IMG/VR virus record: IMGVR_UViG_3300042445_003695
Span: 1-29,449 of that record
Strand: one strand, 5' to 3'
DNA: 29,449 nucleotides
Origin: a virus
Part shown: one piece after another, positions 15,456 to 26,500 of the stretch
Position numbering within the stretch: position 1 is the first letter of the stretch
Layout: each line of letters begins with the position of its first letter
The notes under the pieces: model-generated
The model's input: the letters and a program-made list of their open reading frames with translations, nothing else
Database searches by the model: none
What the model was told of the DNA's origin: nothing
Made by a program: the position numbers and the translations under genes

Positions 15456-16118
15456 ATGGCAATTCTAAATAACACTACAGTAACCGTAGATGCTATATTA
15501 ACAAAAAAAGGACGTGAATTACTAGCAAGAAATGATGGTTCTTTTCAAATTACTCAATTTTCATTAGCTGATGATGAAATAGATTATACTTTATATAATC
15601 CAACTCACCCATCTGGTTCTGCTTTTTATGGCGAAGCTATTGAAAATATGCCAATGTTAGAAGCATTTCCTGATGAATCTCAAATTATGAGATATAAATT
15701 AGTTACTTTACCTCGAGGTACTTCAAAATTACCTGTTATTTCTTTAGGTTACAATGTAATTTCATTACGTCAAGGAGCTACATTAACTATTACTCCACAA
15801 ACATTAAATTATTTAGGAGCTACTTCAACATTTGAAGCTAATGGTTATACAGCAACCATTTCTGATATTAGATTAATGTCTGCATTTAATGGATCTGGTA
15901 TTACATCTGCAACTACAACAACAGACGCTAATACAACTACAGGTACTAAATTAAGTAAATCAGTTCTTGGAACATCATTTACTTTAACAGGTACTACAAT
16001 TAATACTTTATTTGGTACTACAACATCTCAATTATCAACTACAATAACTGTAATTGGTAGAGATTCAGGTGCTAGAATAACAATCCCAGTAAACATAATT
16101 AAAGTAAACAACATATAA
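15456..16118 (+). CDS. Tail structural protein, 220 residues
   Basis: The first 60 residues (TTVTVDAILTKKGRELLARN, then FQITQFSLADDEIDYTLYN) form a compact segment of the type found at the N-terminus of small tail or appendage proteins in T4-like environmental phages. They look suited to docking on the tail. The second half is Thr/Ser-rich beta structure (TATISDIRLMS, GTSFTLTGTTINTLFGTT), ending in an Ig-like strand pattern (TITVIGRDSGARITIPVNII). There are no Cys residues and no Thr-Pro linker. It follows a putative late promoter and is joined to the next gene by a TAATATG junction. It is probably a virion protein; its exact place is unknown. Confidence 0.7.
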   Translation: MAILNNTTVTVDAILTKKGRELLARNDGSFQITQFSLADDEIDYTLYNPTHPSGSAFYGEAIENMPMLEAFPDESQIMRYKLVTLPRGTSKLPVISLGYNVISLRQGATLTITPQTLNYLGATSTFEANGYTATISDIRLMSAFNGSGITSATTTTDANTTTGTKLSKSVLGTSFTLTGTTINTLFGTTTSQLSTTITVIGRDSGARITIPVNIIKVNNI

Positions 16119-16119
16119 T

Positions 16120-17112
16120 ATGTCCTTTATAAGATATAATACTGATGACTCAGTAATTAGTTCAGAAACAGTAGTAAGAGGAGCTTGGATTAACGACGCT
16201 GCTAATCTAACAACATTTTTTACTTCTAGTTTAATTAGTAGCTCTTATTACTTAAATGTATTTAATGCGGCAACAACCTCTTCTCTTCAATTTGCTGTTC
16301 AATATGGACATATTAGTGGAAGTGGTTCAACAGCTATTAATTCATCAGTAGTAGATAGAACTCCATCACGTGTAACTTATGGACAGTATAGAAGTTTAAT
16401 TTATAACGATGAAAATTCTTCATTTAATTTTGGAGGAGTAAATTCAGAACATTTCTTTGCAGTTAATATTGCTCGTTCACGTTTTAAAGAATCAATTAAA
16501 CCAGGTTCATTAACATTAAGATTGTCAGGATCTGTTAATATATCATTAACTGATGATAGTGTAGTAAGTGGTTCTGTAACTAATTTTATTGGTTCAAATC
16601 GTTATTACACATTAATTTCAGGTAGTGCTGGAGTTGCCGCTCCTATTTCATTAGCGGGAGCAAGTGGAAGTTATGGCTTATTATTTCCTGATTTAGGTAC
16701 TATCATATTAAATCCTAAAGCTTTAGCTTTACCAGCAGCAAATGGTGGAATTACACTAAATGTAAATACAGGAAGTGCATTGGCTGGAAACCCAAATAAT
16801 TCAACTTTATTTAGAGCTATAAGTGGATCCGGAGCTTCTTTATTTGTTCTTCAATCTCAAGAAACCGTGTCTTCACGTTATTTCTTTACTCGCGTTAAAA
16901 ATAGTGATTTTAATTATACAACAAACCCATCTATTATAAATGAAAGTGGAAGTTTATTGTATGATACATTAATTGATAATCCACAAACATACGTTACAAC
17001 AGTAGGTATGTACAACGATAATAATGAATTGCTAGCAGTAGCTAAATTATCTCGTCCGTTAATTAAAGACTTTACAAAAGAAGCTTTAATTAGAATTAAA
17101 TTAGACTATTAA
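16120..17112 (+). CDS. Tail appendage protein sharing a C-terminal module with the 104-residue protein
   Basis: A 330-residue Ser/Gly/Asn-rich beta protein. The N-terminal 120 residues (IRYNTDDSVISSETVVRGAW, then RVTYGQYRSLIYNDENSS and HFFAVNIARSRFKESIKPGS) look like a tail adaptor. The middle is Gly/Ser/Ala-rich. The last about 70 residues (DFNYTTNPSI ... TVGMYNDNNELLAVAKLSRP) align by eye with the protein encoded at 26810-27124 (EFNLTYNPSI ... TLGLYNDDNELLMVAKFGQP). The gene lies between the 220-residue protein and the first Thr-Pro linker gene. It is a likely virion protein that anchors or pairs with the adhesins; this role is inferred from position. Confidence 0.7.
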   Translation: MSFIRYNTDDSVISSETVVRGAWINDAANLTTFFTSSLISSSYYLNVFNAATTSSLQFAVQYGHISGSGSTAINSSVVDRTPSRVTYGQYRSLIYNDENSSFNFGGVNSEHFFAVNIARSRFKESIKPGSLTLRLSGSVNISLTDDSVVSGSVTNFIGSNRYYTLISGSAGVAAPISLAGASGSYGLLFPDLGTIILNPKALALPAANGGITLNVNTGSALAGNPNNSTLFRAISGSGASLFVLQSQETVSSRYFFTRVKNSDFNYTTNPSIINESGSLLYDTLIDNPQTYVTTVGMYNDNNELLAVAKLSRPLIKDFTKEALIRIKLDY

Positions 17113-17123
17113 AAATATTATAA

Positions 17124-18449
17124 ATGGCTTCATTTAAAAGATTGAAAAGATCGGATGTAATATCCGTTCCGTATGTAGCCAATAAAAATTGGGTTTTTGA
17201 ATATTGCCCCTATCCTGAAAATGATCAAAATATAAGAATATATAAAGGAACTAATTTATCTGGTTCCTTTTCAACATATCTTGATCCTGTTACTGAGGGG
17301 CAATATGAAAGACTAATTTATTCTCAAGTTAACCATTTATTTTATCAAGAATATTCATCTAGTGCTACATTACTTAACACTAGCTCATTATTATCTTCAA
17401 CATATTACGACGGGATTTCAGAAAATAGAGCAACTGGTTCTTATTTTGATTATAATGACAATCCAAATTTAATCAAAAATTTTCCTACAGAAGCTAATGC
17501 TGGCATTCGTGTATTATCTGTAAGTCAAGATTTATACGGTCAACGTGTGTTACCTTATTATTTTGAATTATCATCATCTGTTTATTATGTTAAAGATGAT
17601 GGTATAGGTAATTTAATTGATTTAAAAAATTCAAATACTCATATAGGTAATATATTTTACGCTCAAGGTATAGCTATTATAACCCATCAAGATTATCAAT
17701 TGATGTGGCCTTTACCTCCATTAGCAAAATATAAAAGAGTAGTATTTTTTGATACAGATTCTAATAAAACAGTAGATTTAAGTGATAGTATTGATGGAAG
17801 GGGAAATACAGTTGATTTATCAACTTTATCTATTTCTGGTCCTTATGCTCATTTATGTTCAGTAAACACAAGTGGTTTTCTTACTTTAAACACAACTACC
17901 CCAGGAATTTATGTTATTAATTTTACTTTTAATGCTACTGTTCCTAACTCCCAATGTACTGATACTAATTTAACAAGTAATAATGGTGTTTTAGAAATAA
18001 TTGTAGTGGGTAATTGTGGATTTAATGCTAGTGTAGTTGAATTTCCAACAGCTACTCCTACAGCTACTCCAACTTCAACACCAACTTCTACTCCTTTAAT
18101 TACTCCTACTCCAACTAATACACCTACTAATACTCCAACAGGTACTATATTAGGAGCAACACCTACTAATACCCCAACCCAAACACCAACTCAAACCCCT
18201 ACTAATACTCCAACTCAAACTCCAACATCTACCCCAACTGCTACTCCTATATGCATAAACTTTAGAGTTGAAAATAGAGACTTCTCTAACTCAGATACTG
18301 TAAGGTACAATGCTTGTGGGGGTGGATATAATACAATTACCCTTAATCCTGGAGATATTATTAACATATGTGCTGATATAACATCATTATATCCTTCAGA
18401 TTTCTCAGGATATTTAATTATAACTTATTTAGGAAGTGTTTGTACATAA
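17124..18449 (+). CDS. Tail fibre/adhesin with Thr-Pro linker, 441 residues
   Basis: Residues 1-307 are a beta-rich N-terminal part ([20 protein letters not shown], then [20 protein letters not shown]) likely to attach to the tail. It includes an [19 protein letters not shown] Ig-like stretch with two more Cys (about 279 and 299). Residues 308-375 are a Thr-Pro repeat linker ([12 protein letters not shown] and TPTQ units) broken by PTGTILGAT. Residues 376-441 form a small C-terminal domain with four Cys (ICINF, NACGGG, NICAD and the penultimate Cys), probably disulfide-bonded or metal-binding and a candidate receptor-binding tip. No signal peptide is present, as expected for a virion protein. 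It is the first of three consecutive genes with the same linker type. The adhesin role is inference. Confidence 0.75.
   Translation: MASFKRLKRSDVISVPYVANKNWVFEYCPYPENDQNIRIYKGTNLSGSFSTYLDPVTEGQYERLIYSQVNHLFYQEYSSSATLLNTSSLLSSTYYDGISENRATGSYFDYNDNPNLIKNFPTEANAGIRVLSVSQDLYGQRVLPYYFELSSSVYYVKDDGIGNLIDLKNSNTHIGNIFYAQGIAIITHQDYQLMWPLPPLAKYKRVVFFDTDSNKTVDLSDSIDGRGNTVDLSTLSISGPYAHLCSVNTSGFLTLNTTTPGIYVINFTFNATVPNSQCTDTNLTSNNGVLEIIVVGNCGFNASVVEFPTATPTATPTSTPTSTPLITPTPTNTPTNTPTGTILGATPTNTPTQTPTQTPTNTPTQTPTSTPTATPICINFRVENRDFSNSDTVRYNACGGGYNTITLNPGDIINICADITSLYPSDFSGYLIITYLGSVCT
18045..18248 (+). repeat. Thr-Pro coding repeat, linker of the 441-residue protein
   Basis: Degenerate 6- and 12-base repeats of the form ACN CCN ACN NNN encode about 68 residues of TPTx. 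The coding strand is C/A/T with few G. The tract contains the PTGTIxGAT interruption also found in the linkers of the next two genes. Confidence 0.9.
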
Positions 18450-18457
18450 TATATTTA
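18450..18457 (+). promoter_or_regulatory. TATATTTA, partial match to putative late promoter motif
   Basis: The first 8 bases of the TATATTTATA motif fill the 9-base gap between two fibre genes, 1 base before the ATG at 18459. A promoter here would give no leader, so this may be only an A/T-rich start context. Confidence 0.2.
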
Positions 18458-18458
18458 G

Positions 18459-20531
18459 ATGAAACGTTTTAGAGTAACTATTACTGAAGATTATAATTCT
18501 GGCCCTTTTAACATTTATTATGCTAATAGTGCTGGGGTATATATTGCTACTTTAGAAACAGGAGGAGACGCATCGAATATAGATAAATCCTTATTCCCAT
18601 TAAATATATTTACGGCTGATGATATAAATAGGATTGATGTTGTTAATTTAAAAGATGGGTGTAATAATGTAATTAGTAGAGATTTTTACATACCAACAGC
18701 TACTCCAACTCAAACCCCAACATCTACCCCAACATCAACTCCAACAGCTACTCCAACATCAACTCCAACAGCTACTCCAACTCCATCCCCTACAGCTACT
18801 AAAACAGCTACACCTACAGCTACTCCATCAAATACTCCAACACAAACACCTACAGGTACTATTTTTGGAGCTACGCCTACCGCTACTCCAACTCAAACTC
18901 CTACAGCTACTCCAACAGGTACTCCTACAAATACCCCTTCAAATACTCCAACAATAACACCAACACAAACTCCAACAGCTACTCAAACAGCAACAGCTAC
19001 CCCTACATCAACACCTTCTAATACTCCAACAAATACACCTACAGCTACAGGAACACCTACAAATACCCCAACAGAAACACCTACAAACACACCAACAAAT
19101 AGCCCAACAGCTACTCCTACAAATACCCCAACAACAACTCCAACACGTACTCCAACTGAAACGCCAACAGCGACTCCATTTACAGCAACTCCAACAAATA
19201 CACCAACACAAACCCCAACACAAACACCAACTAATACCCCTACGGCTACTCCAACAGCTACAGGAACGGCTACTGCAACTCCAACTCAAACTCCAACACA
19301 AACTCCTACAGCTACCCCTACTGCTACAGGAACGGCTACTGCAACCCCAACTCAAACTCCTACGGCTACTCCAACAGCTACAGGAACAGCTACTGTAACT
19401 CCGACCCAGACACCTACAGCTACTCCTACTGCTACAGGAACCTCTACCGCTACCCCTACAGCAACACCAACTGCTACTGGAACATTAACTGCAACTCCAA
19501 CTGCTACACCAACTGCTACTGGAACAGCTACTGCTACTCCAACAACAACACCAACAGCTACTGAAACCGCTACTGCAACTCCAACAGCAACTCCTACCGC
19601 TACAGGTACACCAACACCAACAGCTACTCCAACAGGTACACCTTCTCCAACTCCTACCGCAACTCCAACAGCTACACCAACAGCAACAGTCCCTCCTCCA
19701 TTCCAAATTACAACTTTAACACTTGATTGTAATGAAGGAACAATGGCTGTAACTGCATCATATGGAGTACCTCCATATAGTTTTAGTGCAGATGGTGGAG
19801 CTACATATTTTGAAGTTGCTGCTTCTGGAAGTAGTTACTTATTTAGTGGGGTAAGTGGTATTATAAATCCGTGGGTTAGAGATGCAACAGGAAATATATA
19901 TAGATATGAGCAACAGGATTGTGGTCCTCTTAATGTAACATTTATACCATCTTATTTAACATCTAATGCATCTGGTCAGATTTTATCTCCTGATACTACT
20001 TATTATAGAGACTCATTCCAAGTACAAAGTTCTAAAGGTAATACAATAAGTGTGTCAGCTATACCAGATCCTTGGACTAGTACTAGCTTTATAGGATGGT
20101 CTTATTATCCATCTAATGTACCTAACCCAGTTATTACAGAAAACACTAACTATACACATACTGTTAAAGGTAATGATTATATATATGCTATATTTAAAGA
20201 TACGACAGTTACAGCAATTCCATATTGTTTTGCTTTATCATTAAATAATACATTAACTGATAGTGAATTAGCTTGGTTCTGTGAGGCTTGTAGAACTCCA
20301 ACATATGTATACTTCAGTACTCCATTATTGGCATCTGTAGGTAATGATCCATCACAAGTTCCAATATGGTATAAAAATGAAGGCCTGACAAATCCTGTAG
20401 ATAATGGATTCTATAAACGACAATCATCACCACTTGGGTCTACTATATTTATATTAAATAATGGTGATCCATCAGAATATGCTAAAGTTTGTGATTCATC
20501 AATTATAGAAAAAGCACCAATTAATTGTTAA
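18459..20531 (+). CDS. Tail fibre/adhesin with a 332-residue Thr-Pro linker, 690 residues
   Basis: Residues 1-78 are a small beta domain ([20 protein letters not shown]). Residues 79-410 are an uninterrupted Thr-Pro linker, nearly half of the protein. From 411 comes an SprB/Ig-like domain ([13 protein letters not shown]). Next is a region like the divergent InlB B-repeat ([20 protein letters not shown], then YIYAIFKD). A final Cys-rich domain begins near [15 protein letters not shown] and ends ...INC. Such domains occur in Bacteroidota and other bacterial surface proteins, so the C-terminal part probably binds the host surface at the end of a long extended stalk. The Thr-rich linker could be glycosylated; that is speculation. 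The linker includes a second-order repeat (residues 269-382). Confidence 0.75.
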   Translation: MKRFRVTITEDYNSGPFNIYYANSAGVYIATLETGGDASNIDKSLFPLNIFTADDINRIDVVNLKDGCNNVISRDFYIPTATPTQTPTSTPTSTPTATPTSTPTATPTPSPTATKTATPTATPSNTPTQTPTGTIFGATPTATPTQTPTATPTGTPTNTPSNTPTITPTQTPTATQTATATPTSTPSNTPTNTPTATGTPTNTPTETPTNTPTNSPTATPTNTPTTTPTRTPTETPTATPFTATPTNTPTQTPTQTPTNTPTATPTATGTATATPTQTPTQTPTATPTATGTATATPTQTPTATPTATGTATVTPTQTPTATPTATGTSTATPTATPTATGTLTATPTATPTATGTATATPTTTPTATETATATPTATPTATGTPTPTATPTGTPSPTPTATPTATPTATVPPPFQITTLTLDCNEGTMAVTASYGVPPYSFSADGGATYFEVAASGSSYLFSGVSGIINPWVRDATGNIYRYEQQDCGPLNVTFIPSYLTSNASGQILSPDTTYYRDSFQVQSSKGNTISVSAIPDPWTSTSFIGWSYYPSNVPNPVITENTNYTHTVKGNDYIYAIFKDTTVTAIPYCFALSLNNTLTDSELAWFCEACRTPTYVYFSTPLLASVGNDPSQVPIWYKNEGLTNPVDNGFYKRQSSPLGSTIFILNNGDPSEYAKVCDSSIIEKAPINC
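18693..19688 (+). repeat. 332-residue Thr-Pro coding repeat tract
   Basis: About 1 kb of degenerate 12-base units (ACN CCN ACN NNN) with the variable fourth residue mostly Ala, Gln, Asn, Ser, Gly or Glu. It includes PTGTIFGAT near 18850-18876. Synonymous codons vary (CCA, CCT, CCC, ACA, ACT, ACC), so the units are old or codon-scrambled rather than freshly duplicated. Confidence 0.92.
19263..19604 (+). repeat. Second-order [12 protein letters not shown] repeats
   Basis: Within the linker, residues 269-382 consist of seven units that start with Gly-Thr (one with Glu-Thr), of 22, 18, 18, 14, 14, 14 and 14 residues. Typical forms are [18 protein letters not shown] and [14 protein letters not shown]. 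Lengths differ by 4 residues (12 bases), one basic unit, as expected from in-frame expansion and contraction. Confidence 0.75.
20444..20453 (+). promoter_or_regulatory. TATATTTATA inside a fibre gene (possible promoter)
   Basis: An exact copy of the putative late motif within the end of the 690-residue gene, 93 bases before the ATG at 20547. It could drive the 2082-residue gene with a leader of about 80 bases. It could equally be chance, since it encodes Tyr-Ile-type codons there. Confidence 0.2.
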
Positions 20532-20546
20532 TAAAAACATAAAAAA

Positions 20547-23500
20547 ATGCCATTAAGTTATTCTACAACCATTTCTTATTTAAGTTCAGATTTTAGTTTT
20601 GCTAATGCTCAATCCACCAATGGAACTAATAGATATAACAATAAGAAAAAGGAATTAGTAGTTACTTCAGGAGCTGCTACTTATGGATATGTTAAACTTC
20701 AAATAACTCTTACAGGAAGTAACATTACATATGGTGCTGTTACTTTTTCAACATCTAATGAATCTCCAATATCAATAGGTCAAAATTTAGATGATGTTTT
20801 TTATCCATGCGCTTTAGGTAGTCCTAATGGATATGAGATTTCTTTACAAGTTGGAGTTCCTAAGACAATATATGTTATTGTTAATCCTAATTCAACTAAA
20901 ACAACTAAAAAAATAAATGTTGTAACAGCTGTTGGAGTAAGTACTGCATCTGCAGCATCAATTGATATTCAATATGATTGTATAGTTCCATTATATGAAT
21001 ACTCTGCTGGAGTCCACGTATATTCTCCATACGATGCTGCTAATTCATCAAAATTAACAGCTAAATTATATTCAAAAACACAAATAGGAACAGGAGATTC
21101 AAACCCATTCCCAATAAACCATAAATTGTGGGCTTTACCTGATTTTAGTCATCCGGCGTACCCATATTATTATTTAATTCCTAGTAATAATAATGTTATT
21201 AAAATAGGAGGTCCGTATGATAGAACATTTGGTACTAAACTTTATTATAGAGCAACCCATAGTGGGTGGGCTGCTCTTTGGGGTAAAGATCCTTCCGTAA
21301 TAGTAGAAGAAGAAGGTCCTAATGATTATGAAGGAGCTACTACTGTTTCTGCATGTGTGTTTCCATTAATGACTGATATAGGAAAAGTTAAAAGTTGGTT
21401 ACATAAATCAACCTATACAAGACCTACATTGTATCAATATATTACAGGGTATCATAGTTCTGTTAAAGAAGCTTCTAATGATAATTTCTTTGCTAAGTGG
21501 GTATTTAGTAATAATAAATTTCATGCTCTTACTGGTAGACGTCATAATATGCTTAGGTTATCCTCTGGATATAAAAGAGGGTTTGCTTCTGATGTGGCTT
21601 TTAGTAATAATTTTGAAGTATCACATTTAATAGCTGGGGGTGTAGCTTTAGGAGCCGTAGCTTGGGCTGGAGTATTATTAGCTAAAGCATTAACATCAAC
21701 AACAGCTGCTACAATTTCAGCAGGAGCTGCTTCGCTTTCATCGGCGGGTGCTGCTGCTGCCGGGGCTAATATTATTGCTAGTTTAACTTCTACTCTTACA
21801 GTTGCTGGAATATCTTCAGCTGGAGCTGCTGCTGGCTCAGCAACAATTCCTATAATATATAGTACAGTATCAGCAATAGGTGCTCCTTTAAATACAGTAG
21901 TTTTATATAATGCTTTAGGACAAATAGCAAGTACATACGCAGGAACTACTGCTTATGCTAATATCATAACAGCGGGTCCTGGCTCTACAGCAATTAATGG
22001 TGGATTTTTAAATTTAGCTACAGCTCAATCATCTACAGCAGCATCATCTGCTATAAAAGCGGGAACTCAATTAGCTACAACTTCAGGTACTTCAGCCTCC
22101 TCTGCTGCTACTATAGGTGGTATTGCTGCTTCTACAGTTGTTCTTATAATAATATTAATTATAATAGCAATTATTATATTAGTTCAACTACTAGAAAAAA
22201 TTGAAACAATAATTGCTGAACAATGTAAAGATTTTATTTTTCATTATAACACAAATCCATATATTGAAGTTGGGGATTCTTTGAAATTTAAAAATAGATT
22301 TCTTGATCTTAGTCAGGGTATACAGTGGTATTTTCCGAATGATATATTCGATCCCCCAATTTATACTCAAACAAATGATGGGTATTATTGTGATGGTGTT
22401 TATTTTTATCAACAATCTGGTGGGGTTGTTACATCAAAAACTTTATCTTATTCTAACTATACTTTAATTTCGGAAGATCCTAAAATAATAACAGAATATG
22501 AAGATTCATTAGATGTTTTGAATCCAACAACAATAGTTGAAATTGATAAACTTCATTTATTACCATATGCTTCTGGTGAACCTATAGCATATACAGCTTC
22601 AGTACCCATATATTTTAGTGACTATCATGAAAATATAATCAATATATATCCTAAAGGTGGATTACAAACTAAAGTTGAAACAAAAGTAATGTATGTTAAA
22701 GCTAGTTCATCTTTTAGTTATACTAGTTCGGCTGCTGCAAACTCATCATCTCTTGATTACTTAAGCTCATCATTAATTCCTTACGTATCATCATCACAAC
22801 CCACATACTACCCAGTATACCCTTCAGGATCCACACCACCAGCTCCTATAAGTATAACATCTTCATTTTTCCCATTAATACCAATAATTGTAACTGGTTC
22901 TGTTGATATAAATGTAACATCTTCATTAGACGCCTTTTTTACTCATGAATTAAAAATTGAAGATGTTCCTACCCCTGTTAATTTATATTATGATAATACT
23001 AGTAGTATTAATGTAAGTATAGGGAAAAAACTATATTATGATAATTATGGATATTTTGGTGCATTAGATGGATACTATTCAGTTTCTGGTTCCGAAGTTC
23101 CAGGAATATCAGGATCATCAAATTATAGAGTTTTCTTCCAAACTAGTAAAGGAATAATAGATAATATATATTATATGCCTTTATCAAGCAGTACAACTGT
23201 TACTGATCAAGCAAGTAGTTCTTATTCATTAGTTACTAATTATAAAGATTATTCAAGTAACTGGTATTTAATAAATAGTGATATTGATCGATTAAATACA
23301 GATTATGCTAACATTGTCAGTTATAGTTCTATGGGACAGATGTACCCAGAATATATAACATCTGGTTCTCTTCTTAGTTCGGATGATGGACATCCGATTA
23401 TTTCTAGAAGAGGATTTATATCAGGAAGTATGATTGGTACTGGTTCATGTGATAATAGATTTTATCTTTATGATTCTAATTTTTCAACTGCTAGTATAAA

Positions 23501-26500
23501 TGAAGCACCTTCATCTAATTTTTATAAACCATGGATTCCATTAAATGAAAGACCTGCGTTTTCATATTCTCCAACATCATCTGTTCAGATAGATATAGAA
23601 GAAGTATGTTTTACATCTGGATCAGATCCTTCAAGTTCATTATATGGGTTTAACATATATTCACGAAGTAATGGTTTTTTACGTTCTTTTGGTACTGATG
23701 TTTACTTAACTACAAATATATATAAATCAGGAAGTGGATCACCTATAATTTATAATATAACAGCATCAGATGCCTCTCTTACAGTAAATTATACTTCAAG
23801 TTTATCTTATATAACATTTGGTGAAGGATACCAAAGTAGATGGTTTGTCCCTTATGATAACAGAATATCAGCAAATGATAATGTAACATCAATTGATATA
23901 ACATCATTATCTACAGGTAGTGCTGTTTGTAAAACAAATTATGTTATTGGAAGTTTTACTAATTGTATTAACCCAACTCCTACAGCTACTCCTACAGCTA
24001 CTCCAACTCAAACTCCAACATCAACCCCAACAGCTACTCCAACCCAAACACCAACTCAAACAGCAACATCAACACCTACATCAACTCCAACAGGTACTAT
24101 CCCTGGAGCAACAGCTACAGCAACTCCAACTGCTACTCCAACTCAAACTCCTACAGCTACATCAACTGAAACTCCAACAGCAACACCAACAGTAACACCA
24201 ACATCTACTCCATTAGATCCAACACCAACAGCTACTCCAACATCAACTCCTCAAGCCACAGCTACTGCTATGGCTACACCAACAGCTACGCCAACATCAA
24301 CACATTCACCAACTCCAACTGCTACTCCAACTGAAACTCCTCAAGCCACAGCTACTATGATGGCTACACCAACTGCGACACCAACTGCTACATTACCTCC
24401 ATCTAGTGCATTAACCATGTGGGCTAGATTAGAATCAGGAACTAGTCCATTACAAGGATGGGGTACATCTTTTGAAGCATGTGCTAATACGGGTACAGAA
24501 ATTACAGTATTTATAAATTCTACCGGATATACTTCAATATTTGACGCTTATACTGATGGTAAAGCTTTATATACTACTAATGATCTCACAACAGCGTATG
24601 TTGGTGGAGGAACTTATTTTAAATCAGTTGCAAATAATTCATTTGGTGATTACTTTACAATAGATAACTCAGGATTTATAGATATTTATAGTGCCTGCTC
24701 TCCACCAGCTACTCCAACTGCAACACCGACTGCAACACCAACTCAAACTCCAACCCAAACACCAACATCAACACCAACTGCAACCTCAATTCCTTTTAGC
24801 GCCTTAACTATGTGGGCTAACTCAATGTCAGGAACTAGTCCGTTACAAGGATGGGGTACATATTTTGATGCATGTGGTGGTACAGGTGAAGAAATTACAG
24901 TATTTGTAGATGCTGCTGGGTATACTTCAATATTTGATGCTTATACTGATGGTAAGATTTTATATACTACTAGTGCTATTCAAACAGCATATGCTGGAGG
25001 AGGAACTTACTTTAAAGCAGTTGCAAATAATCCATATGGTGATTATTTCACAATAGATAATGCAGGATTTATTTTCACTTACAGTGCCTGCTCTCCACCA
25101 GCTACTCCAACTGCAACACCAACTAATACACCAACATCAACACCAACTCAAACTCCAACAGCATCTCCAACAGTAACACCAACTCAAACTCCTACAGCAA
25201 CACCAGTTTATTATTATTATGCATTAAGTACATGTTGGGGACAAGAAACATCTATAGCTGTAGGTAGAAGCTTCTCATCATCTTACGGAACCGCAGTATT
25301 CTTAATTGGAGGAATATGTTTCCAATCTAATGGTATAACATCTGGACCTAGCTACGATGTTGATTTGGATGCATATTCAATTATGTCTGGAGGATGTAGT
25401 GACGCTGCATGTAATCCACCAACCCCAACTGCGACACCAACTCAAACTCCAACATCTACCCCTACAGCAACACCAACTTCAACTCCAGCAATAGAATATT
25501 ATTATAATGCTACTAGATGTCATGATAGTGCAAATCAAATTGTGTATGGTGGAAGTAATTACTATGATGTAGGTACAGTAGTAATATCAGGAGGTACAAC
25601 ATATTGTTATACAATTCAAAATGAAGTAATTCCTCAATCATATGATGATACAGTAGGAGCCTCAGTAGATAATTGTGGTAATGCATCTTGTTATGTTATT
25701 CCTCCAACACCAACATCCACCCCAACTTCAACACCATTAACTCCAACACCAACTAATACTCCAACAGCTACTTTTACATCAACCCCAACTCAAACTCCAA
25801 CATCAACACCAACAGCAACTTCAACCCAAACTCCAACCCAAACCCCAACATCAACTCCAACCGCAACACCATTAGCTCCAACTCCTACAGCTACACCAAC
25901 TGCAACACCAACAGCAACACCATTGGCTCCAACTCCAACTCAAACACCAACTGCTACTCCTACAGCTACTCCGACTGCAACACCAACTCAAACTCCAACT
26001 CAAACTCCAACAGCTACCCCATTAACTCCATCTCTTAATATAGATTCAGGATGTGCTGGGTATACAGGAACCGGATATATTAATTTAAGTGCAAGTGGTG
26101 GATCTGGAAATTATACATTCCATATTTCTACTTCACCCCCTCCAGGATTTAACGGAGTACAAAATGCTTCAAACCTAGGAAACGGAAATTACTATGTTGG
26201 CGTTTACGATAACGTGTATGGTACTTCAAGTGTAACTATAAGAAATATTAGTTGTGCTGCTGCACCTACACCAACAGCAACTCCAACAGCTACTCCAACA
26301 GCCACACCGTTAGCTCCTACACCAACAGCAACTCCAACAGCTACTCCAACAGCCACACCGTTAGCTCCTACACCAACAGCAACTCCAACAGCTACTCCAT
26401 GTGCCTCTTACGGTACTTATTTATATGAATATTGTGAAGGAGCACCTAATTATAATAGAATAGGAGTCTTTGCTGATGGTTCATGTGGTTCATATACATC

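Noticed and set aside
19008-19355. Minus-strand Cys/Trp/Ser-rich frames across the repeat tract (also 19485-19706)
   Set aside because: Reading the Thr-Pro repeat on the opposite strand automatically gives Cys-Trp-Ser repeats. They have no independent support.
23920-24195. Plus-strand Leu/Gln-rich frame inside the 2082-residue gene
   Set aside because: It is the Thr-Pro repeat read in another frame, entirely inside a long supported gene.
18045-26399. CRISPR-like array
   Set aside because: Repeat units are short, degenerate and in frame with long coding sequences, with no unique spacers of constant length.
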